This document shows positions 1 to 12,000 of a stretch of 64,000 bases of DNA, in pieces; positions within the stretch are counted from its first letter, which is position 1, and the number at the start of each line of letters is the position of its first letter. The stretch is taken from the NCBI RefSeq assembly GCF_011397635.1, contig NC_064760.1, positions 25,059,356 to 25,123,355 of the forward strand. Direction: 5' to 3'. The notes below the pieces were generated by a model that saw nothing but the letters and a program-made list of their open reading frames with translations, was not told where the DNA came from and did not search any database. Both the position numbers and the translations under genes were made by a program. The stretch is from Epinephelus fuscoguttatus. Its lineage: Eukaryota; Chordata; Actinopteri; Perciformes; Serranidae.

Positions 1-2001
1 TCTGGTAATCTGCGAGCAGTGGCCAGCAGCAGAGCCACGGTCAGTTCAGCTGTGGCGTCAGTCAGGACATCTGGAGTGTATCCAACACGTATACCACTGG
101 ACATAACAAATGGCAATATAACTCAGAGGCCACATGACACGTCTGCATACTAGTAGACGGTTGGTTTTAAAAGTATAAGCCACTTTTTTTTTTTTTTTTT
201 GGAACGTCACCTACCGTTTTTTGATTTCGTTGATAGCCAAGTGGTCAAATCCCACTGACAGGGTGCTGATTACTTTCAGGTTTGGCCCTGGAATCAGACT
301 GACCAGCTGAAACACTGAAATCTAGACACTTGATCAACACACTGTGACTACAGTTTGATGTGTTTTAATTGGAGCTGAAACAATTAATGGATTAGTTGAT
401 CGATAGAGAATAAATCTGCAACAATTTTGATAATCACTTTATAAAATGCATTTTATAAAAGGAAAAAAAATCTCTGGTTGTGTGGAATTGTTTTTTTCTT
501 CTTTCCTTTAATTGTAAATTACAGTGTCTATAAAAAGTGAGCATCTACCAAGAGGGTGTTCATGTTTCATTGACTTACAAAACTGAATCAAAGTAGGTGC
601 CCTTAGAGAATTGTAACTGAATCAGAATCACCTGTTTTGGCCAAGTGTGTGTACAAATACCGGGAATTTGACTCCTTTTTTTTTTTGCTCTCATGTACTT
701 ACACAGAAATAGACAGCTAGGAACAAGGACAACAATGCTGGATAAATAGAGGCAGAGAATAGACAGAACTATTATGTACACAAGTATGTGTGGAAAAAAG
801 GTGTTTATATAAATATATTAATATATATGTAAAAAAACACCAATGGACAACAATAAAAATAACATAAAAACAAAAATCTAAATACATGAGGGCTTGAACT
901 AACAATTATGTTCATAGTCAGAGTATCTACTAAGAGTTTTCTTGATTAATCGATTAGTTGTTTTGGCTATAAAATGTCAGAAAATAGAGGACAATGTCAA
1001 TCTGTGTCTCCCAAAGCCCAAGATGAAGTCCTCAAATGTCTTGTTCCGTCACCAAACCCAAAACTATTTAGTTAACTGTCATAGGGGAGTGAAGACACTA
1101 GAAAATATTCACATTTAAGAAGCTGGAATCTCTTAAAAAATCACTAACATTCATTCATTATTTATCAAGTTTGCTGGCAATTACTTTAATAGCTGACAGC
1201 TAATTAATTGTTGCAGCTCTATATAAAAGCTGAGTGTTCTGTAACTTGTAAACTATACAAATAGTGCAAAGAAATAAATATTGAATGGATATACATTGAC
1301 CCTATGTGCATGTATACATGGCTATATTCTGTATATACAGGATGCAGGATTTATATTGACACTGACAGATGATGTGTACATATATAGAAAAATATGGTGC
1401 AACAAAAGAAGCAAAATGAAGCGTACCTGCAGCATCCAGGACCTCAGCATCGATCTTGTCTGACAGCATACACAGGAGACCATGAGCCCCCTGCACACCT
1501 TTGAGGAGGTCTTCCCTCGGCACGGGTTCATCAGAGTCCCACAGAGACACCTCACAGCTGTTTCCATGGAGACAGAGAAGGACCAAATGAATGGGATGGC
1601 ATGTCATTCAGTCATACAGGCTGATTCAGGCTGATAGGCTGAGGGACCTGACTGTGGTGATAGATATGTGTGTGTGTGTGTGTGTGAGCTGAGAGAGGTC
1701 ACGGTTAATTTTTAGATCTCATACTTTCTATTGGCTACTGAAGTGTGTAACATGAACCCAAGCAAAACTAATGACTGCCTGGTGGTCTGCCGCACCGTGC
1801 AGCTGAAATGAAAGCAGTCAGGATCCACTGGGAATTACAGCGACATAGTTTGCACACAGTTTGTAAATGTTGCCTTGACAGTAACCGTTAGATGACTGTT
1901 AAGATAAGTGCATACACTCCAGCCGTTGACAGGATCTTCATCCCCTCCTGCGGGATGCGCCTCGTCACGAACACCTTCATGAGTTTACCAACTGTCTGCA
2001 T
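1..2001 (-). CDS. grhpr: Glyoxylate/hydroxypyruvate reductase, 5' exons only
   Basis: NAD(P)H-dependent reductase of glyoxylate and hydroxypyruvate, a D-2-hydroxyacid dehydrogenase of the cytosol. Four exons read on the minus strand: 2001-1916, 1557-1427, 287-215 and 96 onward past the window edge; phases join exactly (2, 1, 2). The protein opens [20 protein letters not shown], then has [59 protein letters not shown] and [18 protein letters not shown], which follow human GRHPR almost residue for residue. This is the N-terminal part of the catalytic domain; the Rossmann fold and catalytic Arg/Glu/His lie outside. I chose the ATG at 2001 because human GRHPR also has six residues before the internal Met-Lys-Val-Phe; the in-frame ATG at 1980 is the alternative. 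Seen: about 128 codons. Partial at the window edge, not broken. Confidence 0.95.
371..1221. repeat. Fish MITE with internal insertion, grhpr intron 2
   Basis: Both ends carry the theme of a common teleost non-autonomous element: a gagctg-aacaattaatgg start and a ttgttgcagctct end, with cgattagttg and tcagaaaatag blocks. The middle (about 470-930) is foreign and includes a piece like the fish repeat 'aatcagaatcacctgttttgg' near 605. Related copies lie at 9184-9508 and 28310-28650. Confidence 0.55.
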
Positions 2002-2763
2002 CTCACGTTAACGGTGGAAATAACCCGCAGTCCTCCTCACACACACGACCGTAGTAACTTTTTGGGGGGAGTGGACGTCCACACACTCAGCCCCGGCAGA
2101 TGTTAACCTTGAACGTCTGCTCCGCTGAGAAAACTACACTTCAGACTACGCTCATTCACACACCAGGAAGTGCTTTGCTTCGCAGTACTGCGCATGCGTG
2201 GAGTTAACCCAACGGCGGGTCTGGTTCTAATTTTTCGTCTCTGATGGATGACTTCTCCCGGCATTCCTGGATTGATTTAATTTCTATGTTAATGTCAAAG
2301 ATGAAATTAAAAACGTCGTCTTATCTGTTGTCTTGTCAGTCAGGGTTTCAGTTGTAGAAATATAGTAAAAGGCTACGTAAAAGTAAATCCATCATCAGAC
2401 TCACCATACTACCACCTGGCTCTGTGTGCTTCAGCAGGTTTTTATTATTTGAGAGCAAATTCCCATTCACCCAGAGCCCCTCATCCTAGTAAGGGCATGT
2501 TTACGTTCCTTCTCTGATTTCTCTTCCTGGGATCATTTAAAAAAAAAAGAAAGAAAGGCGCTGACAATGACGTCACAGCTAGGCCATGGGACTCCTGCAC
2601 ATTGCAATTTTAAATGGCGCAGTTTTGTAAGTTTAAATAGCAAAACCACAGTGTAGGATTATTACAAGTGAAAATCTTGCATTAAAATTTTACTTAACCT
2701 AAGTAAAAATCTAGCAGAGCTTTATGCAATATGTTCAGTTTCAGTATAATGCATATGACCCCA
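2002..2763. other. grhpr upstream region
   Basis: No coding exon seen. The first 200 bases are richer in CpG and probably hold the grhpr promoter and 5' UTR. A perfect CRE (TGACGTCA) lies at 2568-2575, about 570 bases upstream of the grhpr start. The rest is AT-rich. Confidence 0.5.
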
Positions 2764-2769
2764 TTGGAA

Positions 2770-2862
2770 TTGCAAAAAAGGGCCACATTCGAACCCGGGC
2801 CGCTGCAGCAACAGCCTTGTACATGGGGCGCCTGCTGTACCACTAAGCCACCGACGCCCCCA
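2770..2862 (-). repeat. tRNA-derived SINE head
   Basis: On the minus strand the stretch starts GGGGGCGTCGGTGGCTTAG, giving an A-box-like TGGCTTAGTGGT, and carries a B-box GGTTCGAAT at 2795-2787. It matches the head of a widespread teleost SINE and stops without a full body. It has no sign of a folded functional tRNA. Confidence 0.75.
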
Positions 2863-2956
2863 TCGGTGCACATATTAAACGAAATTTCATTGCCTTGGCT
2901 CACAATGGAGTGGACGCATAAATTCTATTCTATGCTTGTTTTATTGTATTGATGTA

Positions 2957-4585
2957 CAGTACAGGCCAAAAGTTTGGACACACCTTCTCATTCAATGCGT
3001 TTTCTTTATTTTCATGACTATTTACATTGTAGATTCTCACTGAAGGCATCAAAACTATGAATGAACACATGTGGAGTTATGTACTTAACAAAAAAAGGTG
3101 AAATAACTGAAAACATGTTTTATATTCTAGTTTTTTCAAAATAGCCACCCTTTGCTCTGATTACTGCTTTGCACACTCTTGGCATTCTCTCGATGAGCTT
3201 CAACAGGTAGTCACCTGAAATGGTTTTCCAACAGTCTTGAAGGAGTTCCCAGAGGTGTTTAGCACTTGTTGGTCCCTTTGCCTTCACTCTGCGGTCCAGC
3301 TCACCCCAAACCATCTCCATTGGGTTCAGGTCCGGTGACTGTGGAGGCCAGGTCATCTGCCGCAGCACTCCATCACTCTCCTTCTTGGTCAAATAGCCCT
3401 TACACAGCCTGGAGGTGTGTTTGGGGTCATTGTCCTGTTGAAAAATAAATGATCGTCCAACTAAACGCAAACCGGATGGGATGGCATGTTGCTGCAGGAT
3501 GCTGTGGTAGCCATGCTGGTTCAGTGTGCCTTCAATTTTGAATAAATCCCCAACAGTGTCACCAGCAAAACACCCCCACACCATCACACCTCCTCCTCCA
3601 TGCTTCACAGTGGGAACCAGGCATGTGGAATCCATCCGTTCACCTTTTCTGCGTTTCACAAAGACACGACGGTTGGAACCAAAGATCTCAAATTTGGACT
3701 CATCAGACCAAAGCACAGATTTCCACTGGTCTAATGTCCATTCCTTGTGTTTCTTGGCCCAAACAAATCTCTTCTGCTTGTTGCCTCTCCTTAGCAGTAG
3801 TTTCCTAGCAGCTATTTGACCATGAAGGCCTGATTCGCGCAGTCTCCTCTTAACAGTTGTTCTAGAGATGGGTCTGCTGCTAGAACTCTGTGTGGCATTC
3901 ATCTGCTCTCTGATCTGAGCTGCTGTTAACTTGCGATTTCTGAGGCTGGTGACTCGGATGAACTTATCCTCAGAAGCAGAGGTGACTCTTGGTCTTCCTT
4001 TCCTGGGTCGGTCCTCATGTGTGCCAGTTTCGTTGTAGCGCTTGATGGTTTTTGCGACTCCACTTGGGGACACATTTAAAGTTTTTGCAATTTTCTGGAC
4101 TGACTGACCTTCATTTCTTAAAGTAATGATGGCCACTCGTTTTTCTTTAGTTAGCTGATTGGTTCTTGCCATAATATGAATTTTAACAGTTGTCCAATAG
4201 GGCTGTCGGCTGTGTATTAACCTGACTTCTGCACAACACAACTGATGGTCCCAACCCCATTGATAAAGCAAGAAATTCCACTAATTAACCCTGATAAGGC
4301 ACACCTGTGAAGTGGAAACCATTTCAGGTGACTACCTCTTGAAGCTCATGGAGAGAATGCCAAGAGTGTGCAAAGCAGTAATCAGAGCAAAGGGTGGCTA
4401 TTTTGAAGAAACTAGAATATAAAACATGTTTTCAGTTATTTCACCTTTTTTTGTTAAGTACATAACTCCACATGTGTTCATTCATAGTTTTGATGCCTTC
4501 AGTGAGAATCTACAATGTAAATAGTCATGAAAATAAAGAAAACGCATTGAATGAGAAGGTGTGTCCAAACTTTTGGCCTGTACTG
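2957..4585 (-). mobile_element. Tc1/mariner DNA transposon, DD38E (Intruder-like), apparently intact
   Basis: A 1629-bp element flanked on both sides by TA (2955-2956 and 4586-4587), the Tc1/mariner target. Both ends start CAGTACAGGCCAAAAGTTTG. The inverted repeats are unusually long, about 2957-3227 and 4312-4585 (roughly 270 bp), with few mismatches. The inner part of the left repeat is the 3' end of the transposase gene, so the right repeat carries an inverted copy of the last 31 codons. A single full-length transposase ORF is present, so the element looks autonomous and young. The name Intruder rests on the 38-residue D-E spacing; a library search would settle it. Confidence 0.93.
3120..4172 (-). 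CDS. Tc1/mariner transposase, DD38E
   Basis: 350-aa cut-and-paste transposase without stop or frame break. The start MARTNQLTKEKRVAIIT at 4172 matches the family's usual N-terminus; the frame is open 33 codons further upstream, but that part reads through 5' non-coding sequence. Residues about 1-120 are the paired-type helix-turn-helix DNA-binding region with a KGRPRVTS (GRPR-like) linker. The catalytic triad is visible: D in WSDESKFEIFG, D in FQQDNDPKHTS, and E in SPDLNPMEMVW, with 38 residues between the second D and E (classic Tc1 has 34). A glycine-rich HGGGGVMVWGCF box is intact. The C-terminus ends RAKGGYFEKTRI. Codon use and complete length suggest recent arrival. Confidence 0.95.
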   Translation of the reverse strand: MARTNQLTKEKRVAIITLRNEGQSVQKIAKTLNVSPSGVAKTIKRYNETGTHEDRPRKGRPRVTSASEDKFIRVTSLRNRKLTAAQIREQMNATQSSSSRPISRTTVKRRLRESGLHGQIAARKLLLRRGNKQKRFVWAKKHKEWTLDQWKSVLWSDESKFEIFGSNRRVFVKRRKGERMDSTCLVPTVKHGGGGVMVWGCFAGDTVGDLFKIEGTLNQHGYHSILQQHAIPSGLRLVGRSFIFQQDNDPKHTSRLCKGYLTKKESDGVLRQMTWPPQSPDLNPMEMVWGELDRRVKAKGPTSAKHLWELLQDCWKTISGDYLLKLIERMPRVCKAVIRAKGGYFEKTRI

Positions 4586-4587
4586 TA

Positions 4588-5159
4588 TATATACTTACAG
4601 CCTCAGCACAGTGACAATATATACTTTAATTTTGATAATTTTAATATCTTATGTACTAGTGTTAAACCCTGTAGCATAATGCACATTTTATTTTTATTTT
4701 ATTGCTCCATACTTACATACTTCTGTTTTGTAATCTTATTCTTATTTCTTATAATTCTCTATTCTGTACATCGCAGTGACTGTAACTAATCACAATTTCC
4801 CCTCAGGTATCAATAAAATATTTCTGATTCTGATAAACTTACAAAGTAATTCATGTAGGCTAGTGGAGTAAAAATTGTAGAAGTATAAAGTAACGTAAAA
4901 TGGAAACATTCTAAGGAAAATACAAGTACCTCAAAATTGTGCTAATGTAAGCCACCGAACTTCAGTAGCCTAAATTTACTCCTTACTTTACAACGCTGTC
5001 AATATTGTACTTTTTTAATGTTTCCTTTTTTTCCATTCAGTTCACCAGTTACAATTATAAACAGATAATTATGAAATATTACCAACACCGGTCACTTTGC
5101 TGCATAGGTGCATTTGTTGCTGATAAAACTTGTGTACATTTACTTACGTACTCACTCGA
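4588..5159. other. Repeat-derived intergenic sequence
   Basis: 4600-4835 resembles a LINE 3' tail ending in caatttcccctcaggtatc and an aataaaata block. 4850-5000 resembles the common fish 'tagtggagtaaaa' repeat. No gene seen. Confidence 0.4.
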
Positions 5160-5777
5160 GTCCTCACTAAAACCAAAAAAATAAATTACATCACTCCAGT
5201 TCTGAGGTCTTTACACCAGCCTCCTATCTGTCAGAGAATCAACTTAAAAATACTGCTGCTGGTTTACAAAGCACTGAATGGTTTAGGCCCCCAAAACATT
5301 TCTGACCTTCTGCTACACAATGAACCATCCAGACCTCTCAGGTCTTCTGGGACAGGTCTGCTTTTTGACCCCAGAGTCAAGACTGAACATGAAGATGTAG
5401 TGTTTAGATTTTATGCACCACATATCTTGAACAAACTCCCTGAAAACTGCAGGTCTGCACCAACATTCACTTCAGTATAGGTTGAAGACTTGTCTGTTTG
5501 CTGCTGCCTTTTATCAGATCAAATATTCATTAATTTCTTGCACTGAAACCCCATTTTAAATCAAATCACCATTTTTTTTTATCTTTGCACCTTTTGTGTG
5601 CACTTTTAATGGTGATTTTTTTTTATTATAACTCCTTTAAAATTAATTTGACCTTTTATACTTTTCCTCTTTATTACTTTACTGTAAATCTGTATCCTTT
5701 ATTATGTTTTATTGCTCTATAAAGCACTTTGAATTGCCCTGGTGTATGAAATGTGCTATGCAAATAAAGCTGCCTTA
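5160..5777 (+). mobile_element. L2/Maui-like LINE, 3' end
   Basis: Encodes the C-terminal tail of a non-LTR reverse transcriptase: VYKALNGLGPQNISDLLLHN, PSRPLRSSGTGLLFDPRV and LNKLPENCRSAPT, followed by a 3' UTR ending tgctatgcaaataaagctgcc. The 5' part of the element is missing, as is typical of truncated LINE copies. L2 is my best match; a related clade is possible. Confidence 0.8.
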
Positions 5778-6003
5778 AGTGAAACTTTTAATACAGGAGT
5801 ATTTTACAATTGTAGTACTGAACTTTGAGTCTACTGATGTAAATGATGTGAATATTTCAGGCTGGCAGTCATGTTGTCATACAAAACAAGAAGATTATTT
5901 TGAATATTTGTGTATTTACTACTCAAGATCTGTATTTGAAGCTATTTTGCCTTTCAAGGTAATGTGTTTTATGTCCAATGCGGCACCCGGCAGTTGGTCT
6001 GCA

Positions 6004-6011
6004 TGACGTCA
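6004..6011 (+). promoter_or_regulatory. CRE site (TGACGTCA) upstream of ssh3
   Basis: A perfect palindromic CREB/ATF site 76 bases before the first ssh3 ATG, in a GC-richer stretch (5990-6130) that is the likely ssh3 promoter and first exon. Function is inferred from position only. Confidence 0.45.
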
Positions 6012-6086
6012 CTGTCCTCTCCCTTTTCTTTCTGTCCTCGTGCTCGGGCTGCCTCAGCTCAGTGGTAATCAGCTGCTGCGCTGTAA

Positions 6087-9000
6087 ATGGTGAAGTCTTC
6101 ACTCTCGACAGAGGGCGGAATAAGGAGCACCCAGTTCTTTAGTAATAAAAAAAACAAGAAGTCCTTAGAGCAGGAAATCAGAGAGGGGACAAAGTCTGGG
6201 AAAGGTAAGAAAATAAACTGTATTTATGGGCTGTTTTTGTAATTTCTTCATGTTAGCAGCGACTAACGTTCCGGTCCCTGTTAGCTTGTGCTGGTTGTAA
6301 CAGGCTACAGAGCTTGTTGTTGGTGGTTTGTTGCAGCAACGAAGCGAGGTCCGTTTATAGCTCGTCAGCCAGGACCAAAACACTTCGTTATGGTTACTCA
6401 CTTGGTAACAATTCAATTATATAACAGAGCGTCTGCATTCAACGAGCTGAAGCCATGTCACACACTTGCTCTGATATAATGCAGGCGTTACAGCACTGAC
6501 ACTGTCATATCGATGGTCAGCAGTCCACATCCTCAGTAAACCCTGTATGAGAAGATAAATATGATATACTGTGCATATGCTTCAGATTCATATTGGCTTA
6601 TCTACTCTGCATAATGACCCGTGACATATCCTTATTTGCAAGTCTGTACTTTATCAATAATCACTACACCTTATCTCATAAGTACATGAAGGAACAAAAT
6701 CATCAGTAGTTTGTTTTATCTGATTTAGCTTTATTTGAATGTTATTTTTCTGTCTTTCTGTCTTTTCTATCTGTTTATTTTTATTACCCACACAATATAA
6801 TTGTGAGGCACTTAAGGAATGTAGCTGCATTCCAGTGTATTAAAGTGTGACAATAAATCCTGTATTTGATGGGAGATATGGATAAAATCATCCATCATAG
6901 TTGGTGTTATTTTATATCTTGATATTCATATGTATCATGTAATTTTATGACATTTTCTTTAAGCTCAATTGAGTCACCCTTTTATAGATTATATAATCAG
7001 TCTGATTTATGCTAATCTAGGGAGTTATTATTATTAAAATATCAAGGCACTTTATTACATTGGGTGCAGCAGTGTTATTTAGCAATGCTGGCAGAGATGT
7101 GACAAGATGTGACAGGTCTTTGATGGTATTTATATCCCTTACCATAGAGGTTGTATCCCTACATTACCCAACTCTGCCTCTGCTGGATTAAGCAGCCGTA
7201 AAACTATTGTAAAAACTATTCCCTCCATTCATGGGACTCCCTAAAGCTGACATCTTCAGACTTGTCCTTAGGAATCTCTGGTATTTGCAGGTTGATTGGA
7301 TGTAATCAAACCCGAATATCCATGTCTCATTTCAGATATCATACTACTGTTGGCCCTGCCCACAGCACACTTTTGGCTAAGGAAACCTGCAGAGCCTGTC
7401 TGAGCCTGTCAGTGACAGCAGGTTTCGTGGAGACAGACCTGTACTCTGCAATGGCTCTGTTGACCCTGCATAGGCTCCCATCCATCTCCACCGCTCCAGT
7501 GAGTTCACCCATCCCCACACTTTGTTGATGTACACAAATAAGTTTGGCATTTAGCGTCATATCCTCAGATATGAATTTGCTTTTTCCAAACTTGAAGAGT
7601 TGTTCATGCTGGATCCTGCAGGGTTCTTTATGAAGATTAGTCAGTCCTGGGCGTATCCCTCATCGCTACGTTACCTGAATGATAATGAGGCTGCTTTGTT
7701 TTTTAGTTGCTTGCAGGGATGTGACTGCACTGATGGGCTTACAGGGAAAACATACCACAGATAGAATCATCAAGGCGATTTGGCTCCCATTCACATTCCT
7801 TACAGTGATGTCAGAGAGTGATTGGATCAAGCTTCTGTCTGTCTAAATGCTCACTGCCACTGTATTCGTTAAATGCATATTATCATATAAACACTGTATC
7901 ATCAGCTTCTGTCTCTTAACTTTATCTCTGTTCATTCTGTCACTCTATCATGAAGATTATTTAACTTTACATCCAAGGCCTGGCTTCTTCTCTGATTTTT
8001 GTCATCGCCAACTAAACATTAAATGACCTGACTGTGGGTCCAAGTCTCATTTATTTTTGCACATTTTGTCAAAGTTTCTAATCACTCTGCTATCTTAACT
8101 TGTGTTCTCTCCTTTTTTTTTTTCTTCAAACCCTTATCGTTCCTCTCCTGGCTCCTGCCTACTTCTCCTCTTTAATTTTTTTTTCTTGACTCTGTCTGGA
8201 CTTGTCAGTTGCGTAACAGGTAATGTTACTGTCTCAAGTTTCTTTCTCTAAACCCTTGTTACTGCTGCTCTCTCTTCCTTGCTTCTTTGTCCCTCCCCGT
8301 TCTTGCATTGTGTTTCTCTCTAATTTTTTATCCTTCTATTATTTCACTGTCATGATTGTTGTTTTTACCCCACCCTCACACACCCTTAGTGTCCTCCTCC
8401 CTGTGCTCACATCTCACTCTTCGTGTCTGCCTCCTCACTTCAGCTTTCCACTGCACTTTATCTGTGTTGCACCACATTTCACACGAGAAATTACTGGACA
8501 TCTTTTCCGGCCTTTTGTGTCCACACGTCTCAACAGGAAAGACATCACACACTCACATGCTTCAAATGTTCCCTGAAATTTTGTGACAGTGTGTCAACAC
8601 TTTTCAACCAGTTAGAAATGTGCAGTTTTGGGAGCATTAAAAACTACTAAAACTACTTGAAAATGACACTTATTAGTGTATTGCAACTCCAGAAACTACT
8701 TGGAAGTTTCTTTGGGATGAGCATTTGTCAACCTCAGCCTGCACAACAGAAACATTACAGTATGCAGTAATAGAAATCATAGACACACCATTGTCATTAA
8801 CAGAAATAATGCAGTTCTTTTAATTGTTTAAAGGATGAAAGCCTCCAAAGAAGAGGGAGACTACAGAAAAGGTAAAGTGCACCATCTTTGAATTATCCTC
8901 TTATTACAGATGGTCCTGACAAAAAGATTCCCAGTTGGTAGCATTATACTAAGTGATCTCTGTCCGTCTGTAGGGAGAGCTTTGCCCTCGTGAAGGGGGC

Positions 9001-12000
9001 TGTCCTCCTGCTGGAAGAGGGCGAGAGGCCGGGCCTTGATGAGGAGACTTCTCCTTCTCCACCTTCTCCTGTGAAGGAAGGCGGCAAAGCTCAAGACATG
9101 CGGCACAGACACATTCATGCCATGATTGAACAGCTCCGACCAGAAGATACTATCAAGCTGGTGAGGCCTCTTAGCTCTTAAATTAGCTCTGCGACTAACT
9201 ATAATTTACGTAGTCGATTAATCTGTCGATTATTTTCTCCATTAATCGATCGGTTGTTTGGTTAATGAAATGTCAGAAAATGGTGAAAAATTTTGATAAT
9301 TGTTTCCAAATCCCAAGATGCCGTCCTTAAATGTCTTGTCTTGTCCATGACCCAAAGATATTCAGTTTACTGTTATAGAAGACTAGAGAAACCAGACAAC
9401 ATCCACATTTAAGAAGCTGGAATCAGTGAAATTTTACAGATTGTCAAATTAGTTGGTGATTAATTTAATAGTTGGTAACTAATCAGTTATTTGCTGCAGC
9501 TCTAGTGTTCATACATGTTGCAGATCAGACCAGTAAAAGTTGACAAATGATCTGCAGAAAGAATTTTTCTGGTTAGTAAACTTGTTTCATGAACATGTGT
9601 AATCATATCTCAGGTAAAGGTCATAACATTAGTATGTTGAGTTCACTCGCATCAGCAGCTCTAACTATTGGAGTAATTAACTTCCTCTGTATTACAACTA
9701 ACCTGTTGTTCAGTCAGAGACCCGACCACTACTCGTGAGGTTGATGTCATTGGTCCAACAGTTAACCTGTAAATTAGATAAAACTTGATTTGAAGCATCA
9801 GAGCAGACACTCTAAATTCAGTTTCTCACACCTCATCAATTTTATTTGATTCTGATTGTGATTTATTATATGATTAATTGCACAGGTGTAGGTGGATAGT
9901 GTGCTGTGAATGAGACACATCGGGTAGACAGTCATTGTAAAAAGGGCTGTAAATTATAAGCAGCAGCCTATGATTGATTATTAGGACATCATAGCTGCAG
10001 AGGATTGTTTTGGTTACCTATTGTAAATATATGCTTTAAACACTGTACTTTCATTTTCAGTTCACAGAACCACAGTTTCACTAGTCTAGCCTAACTAAGT
10101 TCCCTATTGTGGATAAGTGCCCTTTGCATCGGTGTTGCATCGCAGCTTAAGTCAAAGCTTAAGTCAGATCAAAGTAGTTGTCAACATTAGGGGTGTTGTG
10201 AGCAAGCGGCAACCTCTAGCGCCGAAACATCATTACATCATGTCAGTTTCTTTTCACTCCTGCTTTGTCTGCCTCCCCAACACCATCTAGTTGCCTTTTT
10301 CACTATCTATATAGTGTAATTGTGCAGTCATTGATACAGACTCTCTCTCCACCTCCCTAATCCCATATTTTGAGTGTAATTAATTTGCCAAAAAATGAGA
10401 CAAAACGTGCAATAGAGGATTTACTTTTTTGTTTTCAGATTTTATAAAACTTTTGCATTGATATCATGAATTCTTTTGGCCACAATAATCATGTAGTGAA
10501 AATATGATAATGTGCCAGCACTTGTAAATGTGTAATGCAAATTTCACATCAATGGACAATAACGGTAGCTTTGCATATTTCAACCAAAACAACATTTTAC
10601 TGATACTTTCCAAGGCATTCCACAGATTTTGACTTTGACCATTAAGTTTTGCAGGCAGCTGCTGGATTTATTTCAGCTCCAAACCATGAAAATGTGCTGC
10701 AGAGACCTGAAACATTTTTGATGGGGGTAATCCATCACGCTAAAGATTTTAGTCGTGTTATTATTGCAGGGTTATACAGCTGAGATATAGAAAATATACA
10801 AACATGTACGTGATGACAATCTTACATCAGATCATTTATTGTTCAGTAGTCAGCTCTTATGGTCATGGGTTGAAGAGCTTCTCACGAGGACTTGAATACA
10901 ACACTTCCAGCTGTATTATATTGAATCAGTTGTGGAACTTAGTCAAAGAAAATAACAGCTGACTACGTGTGATGGACTAAATATTTTTAAACCAGAGGTC
11001 ATGTGGATGGCAGGGAAAAAACAATCTAAAACATAATATTTGCTTTAAGAGGAATAATGTGAAATATAAAGCACTTGGAGTCAATGAGCTAAAACAAGTG
11101 AAAACAAGTGGGTCTTTAAGTGGACGGTAGCCAGTGTGTGTTTCTCGGTAAACACAACATTCACTTCCCTGATTTAACTTTTCCAGGAAGGCCAGAGAAA
11201 ATATACTGCACAGGATATTTTGCACTGTGTGCAATCAGACAGGTTTGTTTGGTTTAATGGGTAACCTGAGACTTCAGTGGAAACCACAACATGTTGCGTA
11301 TAAAGTGCGTTAATTGCTCATTCTCCTCTCGTCCTCCTTTTTGTCTCCCTTCTCACGCAGGCGGTGCAGTTGGAGTCCATCAGCTCGGTCAGAGTCAGGT
11401 ATCTGATCGTTGTCTCCACCCTCAGCAACAAACAAGAGAGCATCCTGCTGGGCATGGATTTCCCCAGCTCAGACAGGTGTGTGTAATCAAGATGCCGGTA
11501 TAGCGTGTCACAAAGATAAGATTTCCATTCAGTTAATAATTTCTGATTTAAGCTTTGACGAGCTAAACTTCCTTCCTGGTCTTGTTGTTTGTCTGTGTCC
11601 TCCTGCAGCGATCACTGCACCATCGGCCTGGTGCTGCCAGTTTGGAGCGACACACAGGTGTACCTGGACGGGGACGGGTAAGAAACATTCAACAAAGGGA
11701 ATGAGGAATGAATGTTTGTGAGGCTGCAGCACAGACGGTGCAGCCTGATGTCTGGGATTGTGGCCAGAGATAATGTGAATGAGTAATGGTCACTATTTAT
11801 GGAGCTGAATCATTCTCCATGAATTACAACTGCTCCTATCACTCACTCAGACCCTTACATAAGCATGGAGGTCATGTGTTTTTGCAATAAAAGTAAAGTA
11901 TGGTCAGCCTCGTTCTGTATCAGTGAGGAAAAAGTTAGTAGCTGTAAACAACTCTCTGTTTGCTTTATGATGCATCCACAGTCTCAAGCATCCACTCCAA

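Noticed and set aside
2770-2862. A possible tRNA gene on the minus strand, with A- and B-box-like motifs
   Set aside because: Known head of a fish SINE. The cloverleaf stems do not pair and no terminator follows.
8223-8576. 117-codon open frame on the plus strand in ssh3 intron 2
   Set aside because: Pyrimidine-rich low-complexity sequence; no homology and no splice sites that fit ssh3 phases.
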